This document shows positions 8,954 to 16,046 of a stretch of DNA of 43,506 nt, one piece after another. A model generated the notes under the pieces. That model had not been told where the DNA came from and did not search any database. It saw only the letters and a program-made list of their open reading frames with translations. This DNA is from Bacteroidales bacterium (GTDB taxonomy: Bacteria; Bacteroidota; Bacteroidia; Bacteroidales; JAADJA01). Location: the NCBI GenBank assembly GCA_030596605.1, contig JAUVJI010000014.1, positions 1 through 43,506 on the forward strand. Reading direction: 5' to 3'. Position 1 is the first letter of the stretch; every line of letters starts with the position of its first letter. The translations under genes were made by a program, and so were the position numbers.

Positions 8954-10315
8954 ATGTTTAAAAAAATTAGCAAAGTAGTTTTTATATCAACGTTCATTCT
9001 TTTTTGTGGGTTTCTACAAGCACAAGAAGAAGGAAAAGTCATTGATCAGGTAGTTGCTGTGGTTGGAGGGAATATAATTCTTGAATCTGAAATTGAGTCT
9101 CAGTATATTCAATACAGGATGCAGGAAGGTGTGTCAGGCAGTGCAACAACAATTAAATGTTCCGTGTTCGAAAATATGCTGTATCAGAAATTGCTTTTAA
9201 ACCAGGCCGAACTCGATAGTGTTGAAGTTTCTGATGCAATGGTAGAATCGGAGATGGACAGACGATTAAGACATTACATTTCACTGATCGGTTCACTTGA
9301 AAAGTTTGAAGAATTTTACCAGAAATCCGTGCTGGAGTTTAAAGATGAACTAAGGGAGCAGGTTAAAGAAATGATGCTTGTAGAAAGTGTTCAGCAAACC
9401 ATCACATCCGAAATAAATATAACACCCTCCGAAGTAAAATCATTTTTTAAAGATGTTCCAAAAGACAGTATTCCTTTTATAAATTCAGAGGTTGAAATTG
9501 CGCAAATTATAAAACTGCCCCCCATAAACAAGGAAGAAGAGGAAAGAGTAAAAAACAAACTTCAGGAATTAAAATTCAGGGTATTAAATGGCGAAAATTT
9601 TGCAACCCTTGCCATTTTGTATTCAGAGGATCCCGGGTCTGCCAAAGATGGAGGTGAGCTTGGTATGTTTGGCCGCGGTGAGATGTTTCCTCAATTCGAA
9701 GCAGCTGCTTTTAGTCTCAAAGAGAACGAAGTGTCGGATGTTGTTGAAACAGAAGCAGGATTCCATATTTTAGAAATGATCGAAAGAAGGGGTGAATACA
9801 TTAATGTCCGCCATATATTATTGCGACCCAAAGTATCACCAATGGATCTTGCCCGGGCAAAAGTTGAACTTGACAGCATTGCATCCTTGATCGAAGCAGA
9901 AGAATATTCTTTTGAAGAGTCAGTTGTGAAATTTTCTGATGATCCAAGTAAAAATAATGGGGGATTATTGCTTAATCCATTTACAGGTACTTCGCTTTTT
10001 GAATCAGACCAGCTTGATCCAAAAGTCTTCTTCGTTATTGATAAACTTGAGGTAGGCGAAATTTCTGCCCCTGTCCAGTTCCAGACTGAAGATGGGAAAG
10101 ACGCATACAGAATTCTATACCTGAGAAAAAGAACAGATCCGCATAAAGCCAATTTAAAGCAAGATTATGATAAAATTCAGGAATGGGCGCTTGAACAGAA
10201 AAAAATGGATGTGGTAAATGAATGGATCACAGATAAAGCCGCCAATACCTATGTTAAAATCATCGACAAATTCAATGATTGTGATTTTACAAATTCTTGG
10301 GGCAATTACAATTGA
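8954..10315 (+). CDS. surA: SurA-type periplasmic chaperone / peptidyl-prolyl isomerase
   Basis: Exported foldase that escorts outer membrane proteins through the periplasm. The signal peptide (MFKKISKVVFISTFILFCGFLQAQ) dictates the start at ATG 8954; the frame is open from a TTG at 8903, but that would put 17 extra polar residues in front. The SurA N-domain begins at IDQVVAVVGGNIILESEIE (about residue 30). Parvulin domain 1 lies at about 175-285 (EDPGSAKDGGELGMFGRGEMFPQFE, GFHILEMIERRGE). A second parvulin-like domain follows (VRHILLRPKVSP, then SDDPSKNNGGLL). The 453-residue length and domain order match SurA. It is the third gene of the chaperone operon. Confidence 0.9.
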   Translation: MFKKISKVVFISTFILFCGFLQAQEEGKVIDQVVAVVGGNIILESEIESQYIQYRMQEGVSGSATTIKCSVFENMLYQKLLLNQAELDSVEVSDAMVESEMDRRLRHYISLIGSLEKFEEFYQKSVLEFKDELREQVKEMMLVESVQQTITSEINITPSEVKSFFKDVPKDSIPFINSEVEIAQIIKLPPINKEEEERVKNKLQELKFRVLNGENFATLAILYSEDPGSAKDGGELGMFGRGEMFPQFEAAAFSLKENEVSDVVETEAGFHILEMIERRGEYINVRHILLRPKVSPMDLARAKVELDSIASLIEAEEYSFEESVVKFSDDPSKNNGGLLLNPFTGTSLFESDQLDPKVFFVIDKLEVGEISAPVQFQTEDGKDAYRILYLRKRTDPHKANLKQDYDKIQEWALEQKKMDVVNEWITDKAANTYVKIIDKFNDCDFTNSWGNYN

Positions 10316-10370
10316 TAAAAGTTTTTCCTGTTTTTTGTCGAAAAATAAACGATGACATTAATATTTAACC

Positions 10371-11333
10371 ATGTATAAATCAGATAAAGAAGCAGTTGAT
10401 GCTTTTGTAGAAAATTATAATATCCTTAAAGGTGAAATAGCCAAAGTTATTATAGGGCAGGAAAGGGTAGTGCAGGATGTTTTGATTGCCATTTTTAGCA
10501 AGGGTCATGGTTTATTGGTTGGTGTTCCCGGTTTGGCCAAAACATTGTTGGTAAATACCATTTCGCGGGTGTTGGGATTGAGCTATAACCGGATTCAATT
10601 TACACCTGATTTAATGCCTTCGGATATCCTTGGAACTGAAATTCTTGACGAAAGCAGGCATTTCAGGTTTATCAAAGGACCTGTGTTTGCCAATATTATT
10701 TTGGCAGACGAAATTAACAGAACACCTCCCAAAACACAGTCAGCTTTATTGGAAGCCATGCAGGAACAGGCAGTCACTATTGCCGGTGAGCGATACACAT
10801 TGGATGAACCATTTTTTGTTCTGGCTACACAAAATCCTATTGAGCAGGAGGGAACCTACCCTTTACCAGAAGCCCAACTCGATCGTTTTATGTTTAACAT
10901 CTGGCTCGATTATCCTTCGTTTGATGAAGAGATAAATGTGGTTAAAGCAACAACAACGGAGCATGTCCCGGATCCCAAAATTATTTTAAAAACGGAAGAG
11001 ATCATATATTTCCAGAACCTTATCAGAAGAATCCCTGTTCCTGATAATGTATTTGAATATGCTGTTAAGCTGGCAAGCAAAACCCGGCCTGGAGTAAATG
11101 GTTCTCATAACTGGGCAAATGATTATTTAACCTGGGGTGCAGGACCCAGGGCTTCTCAGTATTTAATTATCGGGGCCAAATGCCATGGCGCCATTAACGG
11201 TAAATATTCTCCTGACATAGAAGATGTGCAGGCAGTGGCAACAACCGTCTTACGGCACCGTTTAATCAGAAATTATAAAGCCGAAGCTGAAGGTATTAAA
11301 GTGGAACATATTATTGATGAATTGTTGAAATAG
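10371..11333 (+). CDS. MoxR-family AAA+ ATPase
   Basis: AAA+ chaperone-type ATPase of the MoxR group, which generally works with von Willebrand A-domain partners in metal-cofactor insertion or complex assembly. Walker A is GVPGLAKT (residues 51-58), Walker B is ILADEINR (about 110-117), and sensor 1 lies in LATQNPIEQEGTYPLPEAQLDRF. The 320-residue length is typical. It follows surA by 55 bp on the same strand and may share its transcript. The usual downstream DUF58/VWA genes are missing here: the next gene is a flavoprotein with its own promoter. This isolated MoxR at the end of a surA operon seems to be a conserved Bacteroidota arrangement, suggesting an envelope role, but that is inference. 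Confidence 0.93.
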   Translation: MYKSDKEAVDAFVENYNILKGEIAKVIIGQERVVQDVLIAIFSKGHGLLVGVPGLAKTLLVNTISRVLGLSYNRIQFTPDLMPSDILGTEILDESRHFRFIKGPVFANIILADEINRTPPKTQSALLEAMQEQAVTIAGERYTLDEPFFVLATQNPIEQEGTYPLPEAQLDRFMFNIWLDYPSFDEEINVVKATTTEHVPDPKIILKTEEIIYFQNLIRRIPVPDNVFEYAVKLASKTRPGVNGSHNWANDYLTWGAGPRASQYLIIGAKCHGAINGKYSPDIEDVQAVATTVLRHRLIRNYKAEAEGIKVEHIIDELLK

Positions 11334-11359
11334 CAAATCTTGTCTTTGAATGATTTCTT

Positions 11360-11367
11360 TATTTTTG
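11360..11367 (+). promoter_or_regulatory. Bacteroidota promoter of the DHOD-like gene
   Basis: TATTTTTG -7 box with a TTG at 11340-11342, 17 bp upstream. It sits 33 bases before the ATG at 11401 and just after the moxR stop. Confidence 0.6.
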
Positions 11368-11400
11368 CATTAATAGAATTAAATAAAATATTTTAAAAGC

Positions 11401-12393
11401 ATGGTAGATTTACAAACAAAGTATTTAGGTTTTACGCTTAAAAATCCTATTATTGTTGGTAGTTCAGGATTAACTGATTCGGCTGATAAAATAAAAAAGC
11501 TGGAAGAAAATGGCGCTGCTGCTGTAGTATTAAAATCCATCTTTGAAGAGGAAATAACCCTTGAATATGAAAAGATCGTTGCCGAAGAAGCTCCCAAACG
11601 CTACAAGGATGAATTCCTCGATTATCTTGATTATAAGATAAAAGACGAAAACATAAATAACTATGTTAAACTTATTTCGGAAGCAAAAAAAGCGGTTGAT
11701 ATTCCTGTTATTGCAAGTGTGAATTGCTCGCAGAAACATGAATGGACCAATTTTGCAAAAGCCATAGAAGAAGCAGGCGCCGATGCTTTGGAAGTAAATC
11801 TATTTTTCCTGCCCTCAAACCTGAATAGAACACAGGATGAAACTGAGCAATTGTACTTTGAAATTATCAGGAAACTGAGGGAAAAAATCGATATTCCCAT
11901 TGCCCTTAAGATCAGTTTTTATTTTACATCCCTGGCCCTGACCATTCAGAAATTATCCGAATCAGGAATTAACGGTTTGGTACTTTTTAATCGCTTTTTC
12001 AGCCCCGATTTTGATATTGACAAAATGGAAGTTACATCTACCAATGTTTTAAGTCATCCGGATGAGCTTGCAATTTCGCTCCGCTGGATAGCCATTATGG
12101 CCAACAGGGTAAAGTGTGATCTGGCCGCATCTACAGGTGTGCATGACGGTAACGCAGTAATTAAGCAATTACTTGCCGGCGCCAATGCCGTTCAGGTGGT
12201 GTCGTCCATATATAATAACGGTCCTGAAAAAATCCAGAATATGCTCAAAGATATGAAGAAGTGGATGATCAGTCATGATTTTAAAACCATTGATGATTTC
12301 AGGAGTAAACTAAGCCAGGTAGAAAGCGGGAATCCTTCATTGTACGAGCGGGTGCAGTTTATGAAGTATTTCAGTGATAGGGATAAAAGTTAG
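11401..12393 (+). CDS. Dihydroorotate dehydrogenase-like FMN protein
   Basis: FMN-binding TIM-barrel protein related to class 1 dihydroorotate dehydrogenases. The start (MVDLQTKYLGFTLKNPIIVGSSGLT) and the late phosphate-binding segments (ASTGVHDGNAVIKQLLAGANAVQVVS) are family-like, and 330 residues is the usual length. The core motif NxSCP, which in true PyrD ends the substrate-binding strand, reads EVNLFFLPS here, and the neighbourhood has no pyrimidine genes. It is therefore more likely an uncharacterised DHOD-like oxidoreductase than the biosynthetic enzyme. It has its own TAnnTTTG promoter and is followed by repetitive intergenic DNA. Fold confidence is high; substrate unknown. Confidence 0.85.
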   Translation: MVDLQTKYLGFTLKNPIIVGSSGLTDSADKIKKLEENGAAAVVLKSIFEEEITLEYEKIVAEEAPKRYKDEFLDYLDYKIKDENINNYVKLISEAKKAVDIPVIASVNCSQKHEWTNFAKAIEEAGADALEVNLFFLPSNLNRTQDETEQLYFEIIRKLREKIDIPIALKISFYFTSLALTIQKLSESGINGLVLFNRFFSPDFDIDKMEVTSTNVLSHPDELAISLRWIAIMANRVKCDLAASTGVHDGNAVIKQLLAGANAVQVVSSIYNNGPEKIQNMLKDMKKWMISHDFKTIDDFRSKLSQVESGNPSLYERVQFMKYFSDRDKS

Positions 12394-12529
12394 GAGTTAT
12401 GCCGAAGGCATCCCTTCGGGAGAAGTCAGAAGTTGGAAGTAGGAAGTTGAACTGTAGTCACTCCTTTGGGAGAAGTCTGGACTCAGACAAAAAACTCAGA
12501 ACATTGAACCCTAAACCCAGAACCTTAAG
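12394..12529. repeat. Mini-hairpin and low-complexity intergenic repeat
   Basis: Two abutting 4-bp hairpins, TGCC-GAA-GGCA (12400-12410) and TCCC-TTC-GGGA (12411-12421), are followed by AGAAGTCAGAAGTTGGAAGT-like direct repeats. A related CTCC-TTTG-GGAG hairpin occurs at 12461-12472, followed again by AGTC. The reverse complement of 12400-12421 resembles the TGCCTTTGGCA hairpin at 37267-37277, so this is probably a dispersed repeat family. Confidence 0.6.
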
Positions 12530-12964
12530 TTAGTCCCTAAGCCGTACATCAAAATTGCCTCCTTTATAATAATAACAAGGTTCGCTACAATCGGTTGAGG
12601 TATATTTCAACTTAAGTTCATCACCGTCGACTACAAATACTTTTTTATCACCAACTTTATACTCTGCCGATAAAGAATAGTAATAATCAGGCCTGACGTC
12701 GATCCAGTAATCTGGTGTTTCGACAATTACTGTTGTATCAACATTATTTTCTTCAATATTACCAAAATAGATGGTTAATGGAATAGCAGGATTCTCATCA
12801 TTTATGGTAAGGGTAATATTTATAGGGCCCCACTCCGGTTTGTTCTGGTAGCATTCTGTGCAATCAATAACGTCCAACCCGGCATTCGTTTCCCTTTCAC
12901 ATGCTGTATGCGTAACCAACAAAATCAGAAAAAATAATGATATAGTCCAATTTCTAAAACTCAT
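12530..12964 (-). CDS. Small predicted lipoprotein, unknown function
   Basis: A 144-residue exported protein I do not recognise. A hydrophobic N-terminus (residues 8-18) ends at Cys22 (VTHTAC), a plausible though imperfect lipobox (His at -3). The mature part has pairs of cysteines (DCTECY near residue 35; CSEPCYYYKGG near 130) that could form disulfides. In between is a beta-rich segment (INITLTINDENPAIPLTIYFGNIEE) suggesting a small Ig-like or transthyretin-like sandwich. It is flanked by repetitive DNA on both sides and has the same orientation as the ankyrin gene upstream, separated by about 136 bp. The coding call rests on the signal sequence and normal composition. Confidence 0.7.
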   Translation of the reverse strand: MSFRNWTISLFFLILLVTHTACERETNAGLDVIDCTECYQNKPEWGPINITLTINDENPAIPLTIYFGNIEENNVDTTVIVETPDYWIDVRPDYYYSLSAEYKVGDKKVFVVDGDELKLKYTSTDCSEPCYYYKGGNFDVRLRD

Positions 12965-13040
12965 TCAATAATTATTTTCCACATTAATACTTTGTTTAAT
13001 ATCCCATTCACTCCAGCCTACACTGCGTTACGGACGGGCA

Positions 13041-13095
13041 ATCATTCACTCATTCAATCATTCACTCATTCAATCATTCACTCATTCAATCATTC
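13041..13095. repeat. Tandem repeat, 16-bp unit, 3.4 copies
   Basis: Three perfect copies of ATCATTCACTCATTCA at 13041-13056, 13057-13072 and 13073-13088, plus ATCATTC at 13089-13095. Each unit is itself made of two 8-bp near-repeats. It ends 5 bases from the stop codon of the ankyrin gene (minus strand). Confidence 0.95.
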
Positions 13096-13100
13096 CCCAA

Positions 13101-14525
13101 TTACAAACTAAGTTCTTCTTTTAATTTAACTTTATGTTTAGAAAAATTAATATCAATTCCCAACGAAATATTGACCCTGTGATTTGAAATATATGTATTC
13201 TTTAAAGAGATATATTCGTAATTCAATTTTACATTCAGATTATTATAATTGATAAAAAAACCTGCTTTTGGGATGGGTATAAATTTATCATCCGGCTTTT
13301 TGGATGATCCCCTGAAATTACCGTAAGTATAGGCTCCGTTCAAACCAACGAAAACACCGTATGAACCGGATAGCGATTTTTTCGATAAAGTGAAATGTTT
13401 ATCTATTCCTATATGTACGCACGACCTTGTTTCCCAAAACTGGTAATATGTTTTAGAATCTAACTCATATAAATAACTCCTTGGCGAGGGTCTTGTTTTA
13501 AACCCTGCTTGCAATAAAAATCCATATCTCGCCTCCAATAGGCTCAAACTGCCACCCATCATTATATCATCAAAATTTAAGTTAAAATCAGCCGCAAAGA
13601 TCATTTTACTTATAAAAGGACCGGCAATATTAGTCGCGCCATAATCCATCATCAGCTCCAATATTTCCTGCCCCCCGTATTTTTCAGCGAGGGTTAATTC
13701 ATTTACCGATTTTGAAATTGAATTGTTGGCATTGGCGCCATTCTCCAATAAAAGTTCAACGGTTTCATAGTGCCGGTTGACAATAGCCAAACTTAGTGCC
13801 GTATGATTGTTTTTATTTTTAACATTGATATCAGCCCCACCATACAACAATAATTCAATATGCCCTGAATATCCGTTTTGTGCTGCAATCATCAGCGGGG
13901 TAAATCCTTTATTATCACTTTCATCCGGGGAGGCAGTATTATCCAGTAAGATTTCTGAAATGCCGGTTAAGTCATAAAATACAGCGTACATTAATGGTGT
14001 GTTCCCATCATAATCTTTCTGGTTAATATCAGCTCCATAAAATAGCAGAACATCCAGGAGGATTTCATCATCATATGCAGCCGCATAAATGAGAGGTGAT
14101 AACCCTTGCAGGTTTTGTGTGTTGATATCAGCGCCGTTCAGTATAAGTGTATCCGCAACAAAAACATGTCCTGCAATACATGCGCCCAACAATGCATTTA
14201 CCTTATTGTAAGGCATTGCATTCACATTAGCGCCGCTATCGATCAGTATCTCAACGGTTCTCAAATGTCCGTTTTGCGCAGCATACATCAGTGGTGTAAC
14301 ACCTTCGTAGGGTTGGCTGTAGTTAACGTCTGCGCCTAATTTAAGCAAGCCATTAACTTTTGAAGTATCTCCCTGACCGGAAGCAACTAACAGCTCGAAG
14401 TTCGGATATTCAACAGTGTAGGAAGTATCGGGAAGAACAAGTTTATTATCTTCCTGCGACCAGCTTGATATGCTAGTCATGAAAAGAATCACAAGGAAAC
14501 AATATTTAATAATTGCCCGATTCAT
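13101..14525 (-). CDS. Exported ankyrin-repeat protein with C-terminal beta-rich domain
   Basis: The signal peptide (MNRAIIKYCFLVILFMTSISSWSQ) is followed from about residue 45 to 295 by seven or so 33-residue ankyrin repeats (for example GVTPLMYAAQNGHLRTVEIL, GNTPLMYAVFYD, GFTPLMIAAQNGYSGHIELL). The C-terminal 170 residues have alternating aromatic/hydrophobic strands (ARYGFLLQAGFKTRP, SGSYGVFVGLNGAYTYGNF, VKLNYEYISLK, HRVNISLGIDINFSK), like a small outer membrane barrel of the kind found in other Bacteroidota surface proteins. The likely topology is periplasmic or surface ankyrin domain plus barrel anchor; this is inference. A perfect 13-bp inverted repeat lies just upstream in the probable leader. 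The partner is unknown. Confidence 0.85.
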   Translation of the reverse strand: MNRAIIKYCFLVILFMTSISSWSQEDNKLVLPDTSYTVEYPNFELLVASGQGDTSKVNGLLKLGADVNYSQPYEGVTPLMYAAQNGHLRTVEILIDSGANVNAMPYNKVNALLGACIAGHVFVADTLILNGADINTQNLQGLSPLIYAAAYDDEILLDVLLFYGADINQKDYDGNTPLMYAVFYDLTGISEILLDNTASPDESDNKGFTPLMIAAQNGYSGHIELLLYGGADINVKNKNNHTALSLAIVNRHYETVELLLENGANANNSISKSVNELTLAEKYGGQEILELMMDYGATNIAGPFISKMIFAADFNLNFDDIMMGGSLSLLEARYGFLLQAGFKTRPSPRSYLYELDSKTYYQFWETRSCVHIGIDKHFTLSKKSLSGSYGVFVGLNGAYTYGNFRGSSKKPDDKFIPIPKAGFFINYNNLNVKLNYEYISLKNTYISNHRVNISLGIDINFSKHKVKLKEELSL

Positions 14526-14541
14526 TTTAAGTGAATTTTTC

Positions 14542-14590
14542 GACCTGTTAGGTTAGCCTCTGCCCTAGCCATGCTCCAACCTAACAGGTC
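14542..14590. repeat. Perfect 13-bp inverted repeat upstream of the ankyrin gene
   Basis: GACCTGTTAGGTT (14542-14554) and its exact complement AACCTAACAGGTC (14578-14590) are separated by 23 bases. The repeat lies 17 bases upstream of the ankyrin start codon, so the leader RNA could form a strong hairpin there. A TATCTTTT near-match to the -7 box lies beyond it on the minus strand near 14618-14625. Confidence 0.85.
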
Positions 14591-14660
14591 CGGTACAAAA
14601 TCCGGTGCTAATTTAGTAAAAAGATAGCGGTCTTTTGAAAGAAAAATCAACCAGATTCAG

Positions 14661-14876
14661 TTACTTCCACGCGTCTTTATCAAACTCAACCCAGTAAATA
14701 TTTCCAAGGCCGTTATCAATGGCATCGGCCATTTGGATGATGTTGGTCATTTTTTTACGGGTTTTAGTTTTAAAGGCCTTGTTTTCTTTTTGGCTGGTAT
14801 AAAACAAGTATTTTCCGTCATGCGTAACAAAAGGGCAATAGTCCAGTTTGTCGGAATTAATAGTACTGCCTAAGTT
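14661..14876 (-). pseudogene. C-terminal remainder of the PD40 lipoprotein after an in-frame TAA
   Basis: Reading past the stop at 14877-14879 in the same frame gives 71 further sense codons ending at TAA 14661-14663. Translation starts NLGSTINSDKLDYCPFV and continues THDGKYLFYTS, which is exactly the pattern of another PD40/WD40-like blade ('NLG..IN...D..P....DG..L.F.S'). The upstream part stops after SSWMRA, where the family normally has 'W....NLG'. One base change (for example AAA or GAA to TAA) explains the break. No frameshift is needed. Confidence 0.8.
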
Positions 14877-15680
14877 TTAGGCTCTCATCCATGAACTATC
14901 AGCATTCCTGTAAGAAATATAAAGGTCGCCACCTCCCAATCCGTCTTCGCGTCCCCAGGATGAAAATACCAGGTAGCTTTCATCGGGAGCAATGTAGGCA
15001 TTGAACTCAAAAAGGGAAGAATTGATCGAATCACCAATATTTTCGGGTTGGCTGTAGGAGCCATTTTCGTATCGGGAAATATATATATCCTCCGACCCGA
15101 ATGAATCTTCATACTTAGCAGTGAAATATAGATTTCCATTAGCAGCTACCGATGGATAATACTCATCCTCTTCGGTGTTTACCGGCGCTCCGAAGTTGAT
15201 TGGGGTTGTCCAGCCATTATCTGAATTTTCAATGTACCAGATGTCATAATCGGTTTTCTCCTGGTTGTTGATAACAGGCCGTTTTGAAACAAAGAAGAGT
15301 TTGTTACCATCGGGTGAGTATGCCGGTTCCAGATCGCTGTATTGCCCTGAGAAACCGGCGACTTCAGGTTCCGACCAGAAAAATCCGTCGAAATGCAAAT
15401 AAAGGATCACACTGAAGTTTTTGGCAGGCAGAACCATGCTGTAAAACATGATGTTCCCGGCAGGTGATATCGTGAAATCTCTTTCATTTCTGTTGGTGCT
15501 TATTATTTCGGGTGAAAACATCTGTGGTGTTTCACCCGGTGAACTCAGCCCGAAGTATTGCCAGTCGGCTGTGCCTTCATTGGCAGGTGGCTGTTTTTTT
15601 ATTGATTGCTCACAGGAACCCAGGAAAACAACAATTGCGATTATTATGATATGTACCAACGATTTGGCTTTAATCATCAC
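14877..15680 (-). CDS. PD40/TolB-type beta-propeller lipoprotein, truncated by nonsense codon
   Basis: Exported lipoprotein with signal peptide and lipobox LGSC (Cys23). The mature chain carries PD40 (WD40-like) blades: DFTISPAGNIMFYS, LEPAYSPDGNKLFFVS, YYPSVAANGNLYFTA, and ENIGDSINSSLFEFNAYIAPDESYLVFSS. Such propellers are ligand- or protein-binding modules; no enzyme motif is visible. The reading frame ends at residue 267 with TAA in the middle of the next blade, and the missing blade is encoded in frame just downstream (14661-14876), so the 804-bp ORF is a shortened version of an original protein of about 339 residues. The promoter box TATCTTTG is at 15706-15713. Whether the truncated product folds is doubtful, since closure of the propeller would be lost. 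Confidence 0.8.
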   Translation of the reverse strand: MMIKAKSLVHIIIIAIVVFLGSCEQSIKKQPPANEGTADWQYFGLSSPGETPQMFSPEIISTNRNERDFTISPAGNIMFYSMVLPAKNFSVILYLHFDGFFWSEPEVAGFSGQYSDLEPAYSPDGNKLFFVSKRPVINNQEKTDYDIWYIENSDNGWTTPINFGAPVNTEEDEYYPSVAANGNLYFTAKYEDSFGSEDIYISRYENGSYSQPENIGDSINSSLFEFNAYIAPDESYLVFSSWGREDGLGGGDLYISYRNADSSWMRA

Positions 15681-15705
15681 TGTTTTAGATTATTTATTAA
15701 CTTAG

Positions 15706-15713
15706 CAAAGATA
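15706..15713 (-). promoter_or_regulatory. Bacteroidota -7 box of the PD40 gene
   Basis: TATCTTTG on the minus strand, 25 bases upstream of the start codon. An intact promoter suggests the stop-containing gene is still transcribed. Confidence 0.6.
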
Positions 15714-15846
15714 ATAAAGTTATGAAACCGGAAAATCAATTCAATATAAATTTTGGAAATTCAAAACTGAATTTTCTGCAAAAGTTAAGCATATTAAGTA
15801 TTGATGTTGTTCTGCGTTCAGAGTCTTCAATCTTCTGACTCCAATC

Positions 15847-16041
15847 ATGTTAAGTTTGTCTCTTATTGGCCATACTATAAGTGTCAGTATGAGAAACAAA
15901 ATCAGGAAAATAGTACCGATATTTATTGTACTTATCGGAATCCTTTTTATTCTGCGTGGATTACAACTTGGCATTCCATATGTAAGCCCTCCGGAAAAGA
16001 TGCTTGTACCTCATGAGAAAATGATGATGCATGGGGAATAA
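15847..16041 (+). pseudogene. 5'-truncated remnant resembling TauE/SafE-type exporter C-terminus
   Basis: A 64-residue frame beginning MLSLSLIGHTISVSMRNK, with one transmembrane helix (IVPIFIVLIGILFILRGLQLGIPYVSP), that looks like the C-terminal end of Bacteroidota sulfite-exporter TauE/SafE (UreH-like) membrane proteins. Those proteins end with a similar 'FILRG..LGIPY.SP' helix. In-frame translation upstream reads TPI and then degenerates to a TGA stop at 15802-15804 with no further membrane segments, so the remaining helices are missing. It is convergent with the M48 protease gene 5 bp away. I call it a gene remnant; a short expressed membrane peptide is possible. The family assignment is from memory and needs a search. 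Confidence 0.45.
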
Positions 16042-16046
16042 AACTG

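Noticed and set aside
9691-10152. 153-aa minus-strand open frame inside surA
   Set aside because: Fully antisense to well-conserved parvulin domains and serine-rich without features; a shadow of the real gene.
12394-12529. Rho-independent terminator after the DHOD-like gene
   Set aside because: Hairpins exist but no T-run follows; better explained as a repeat family.
13041-13095. Possible CRISPR-like array
   Set aside because: Units are contiguous without spacers and no cas genes are present; it is a simple tandem repeat.
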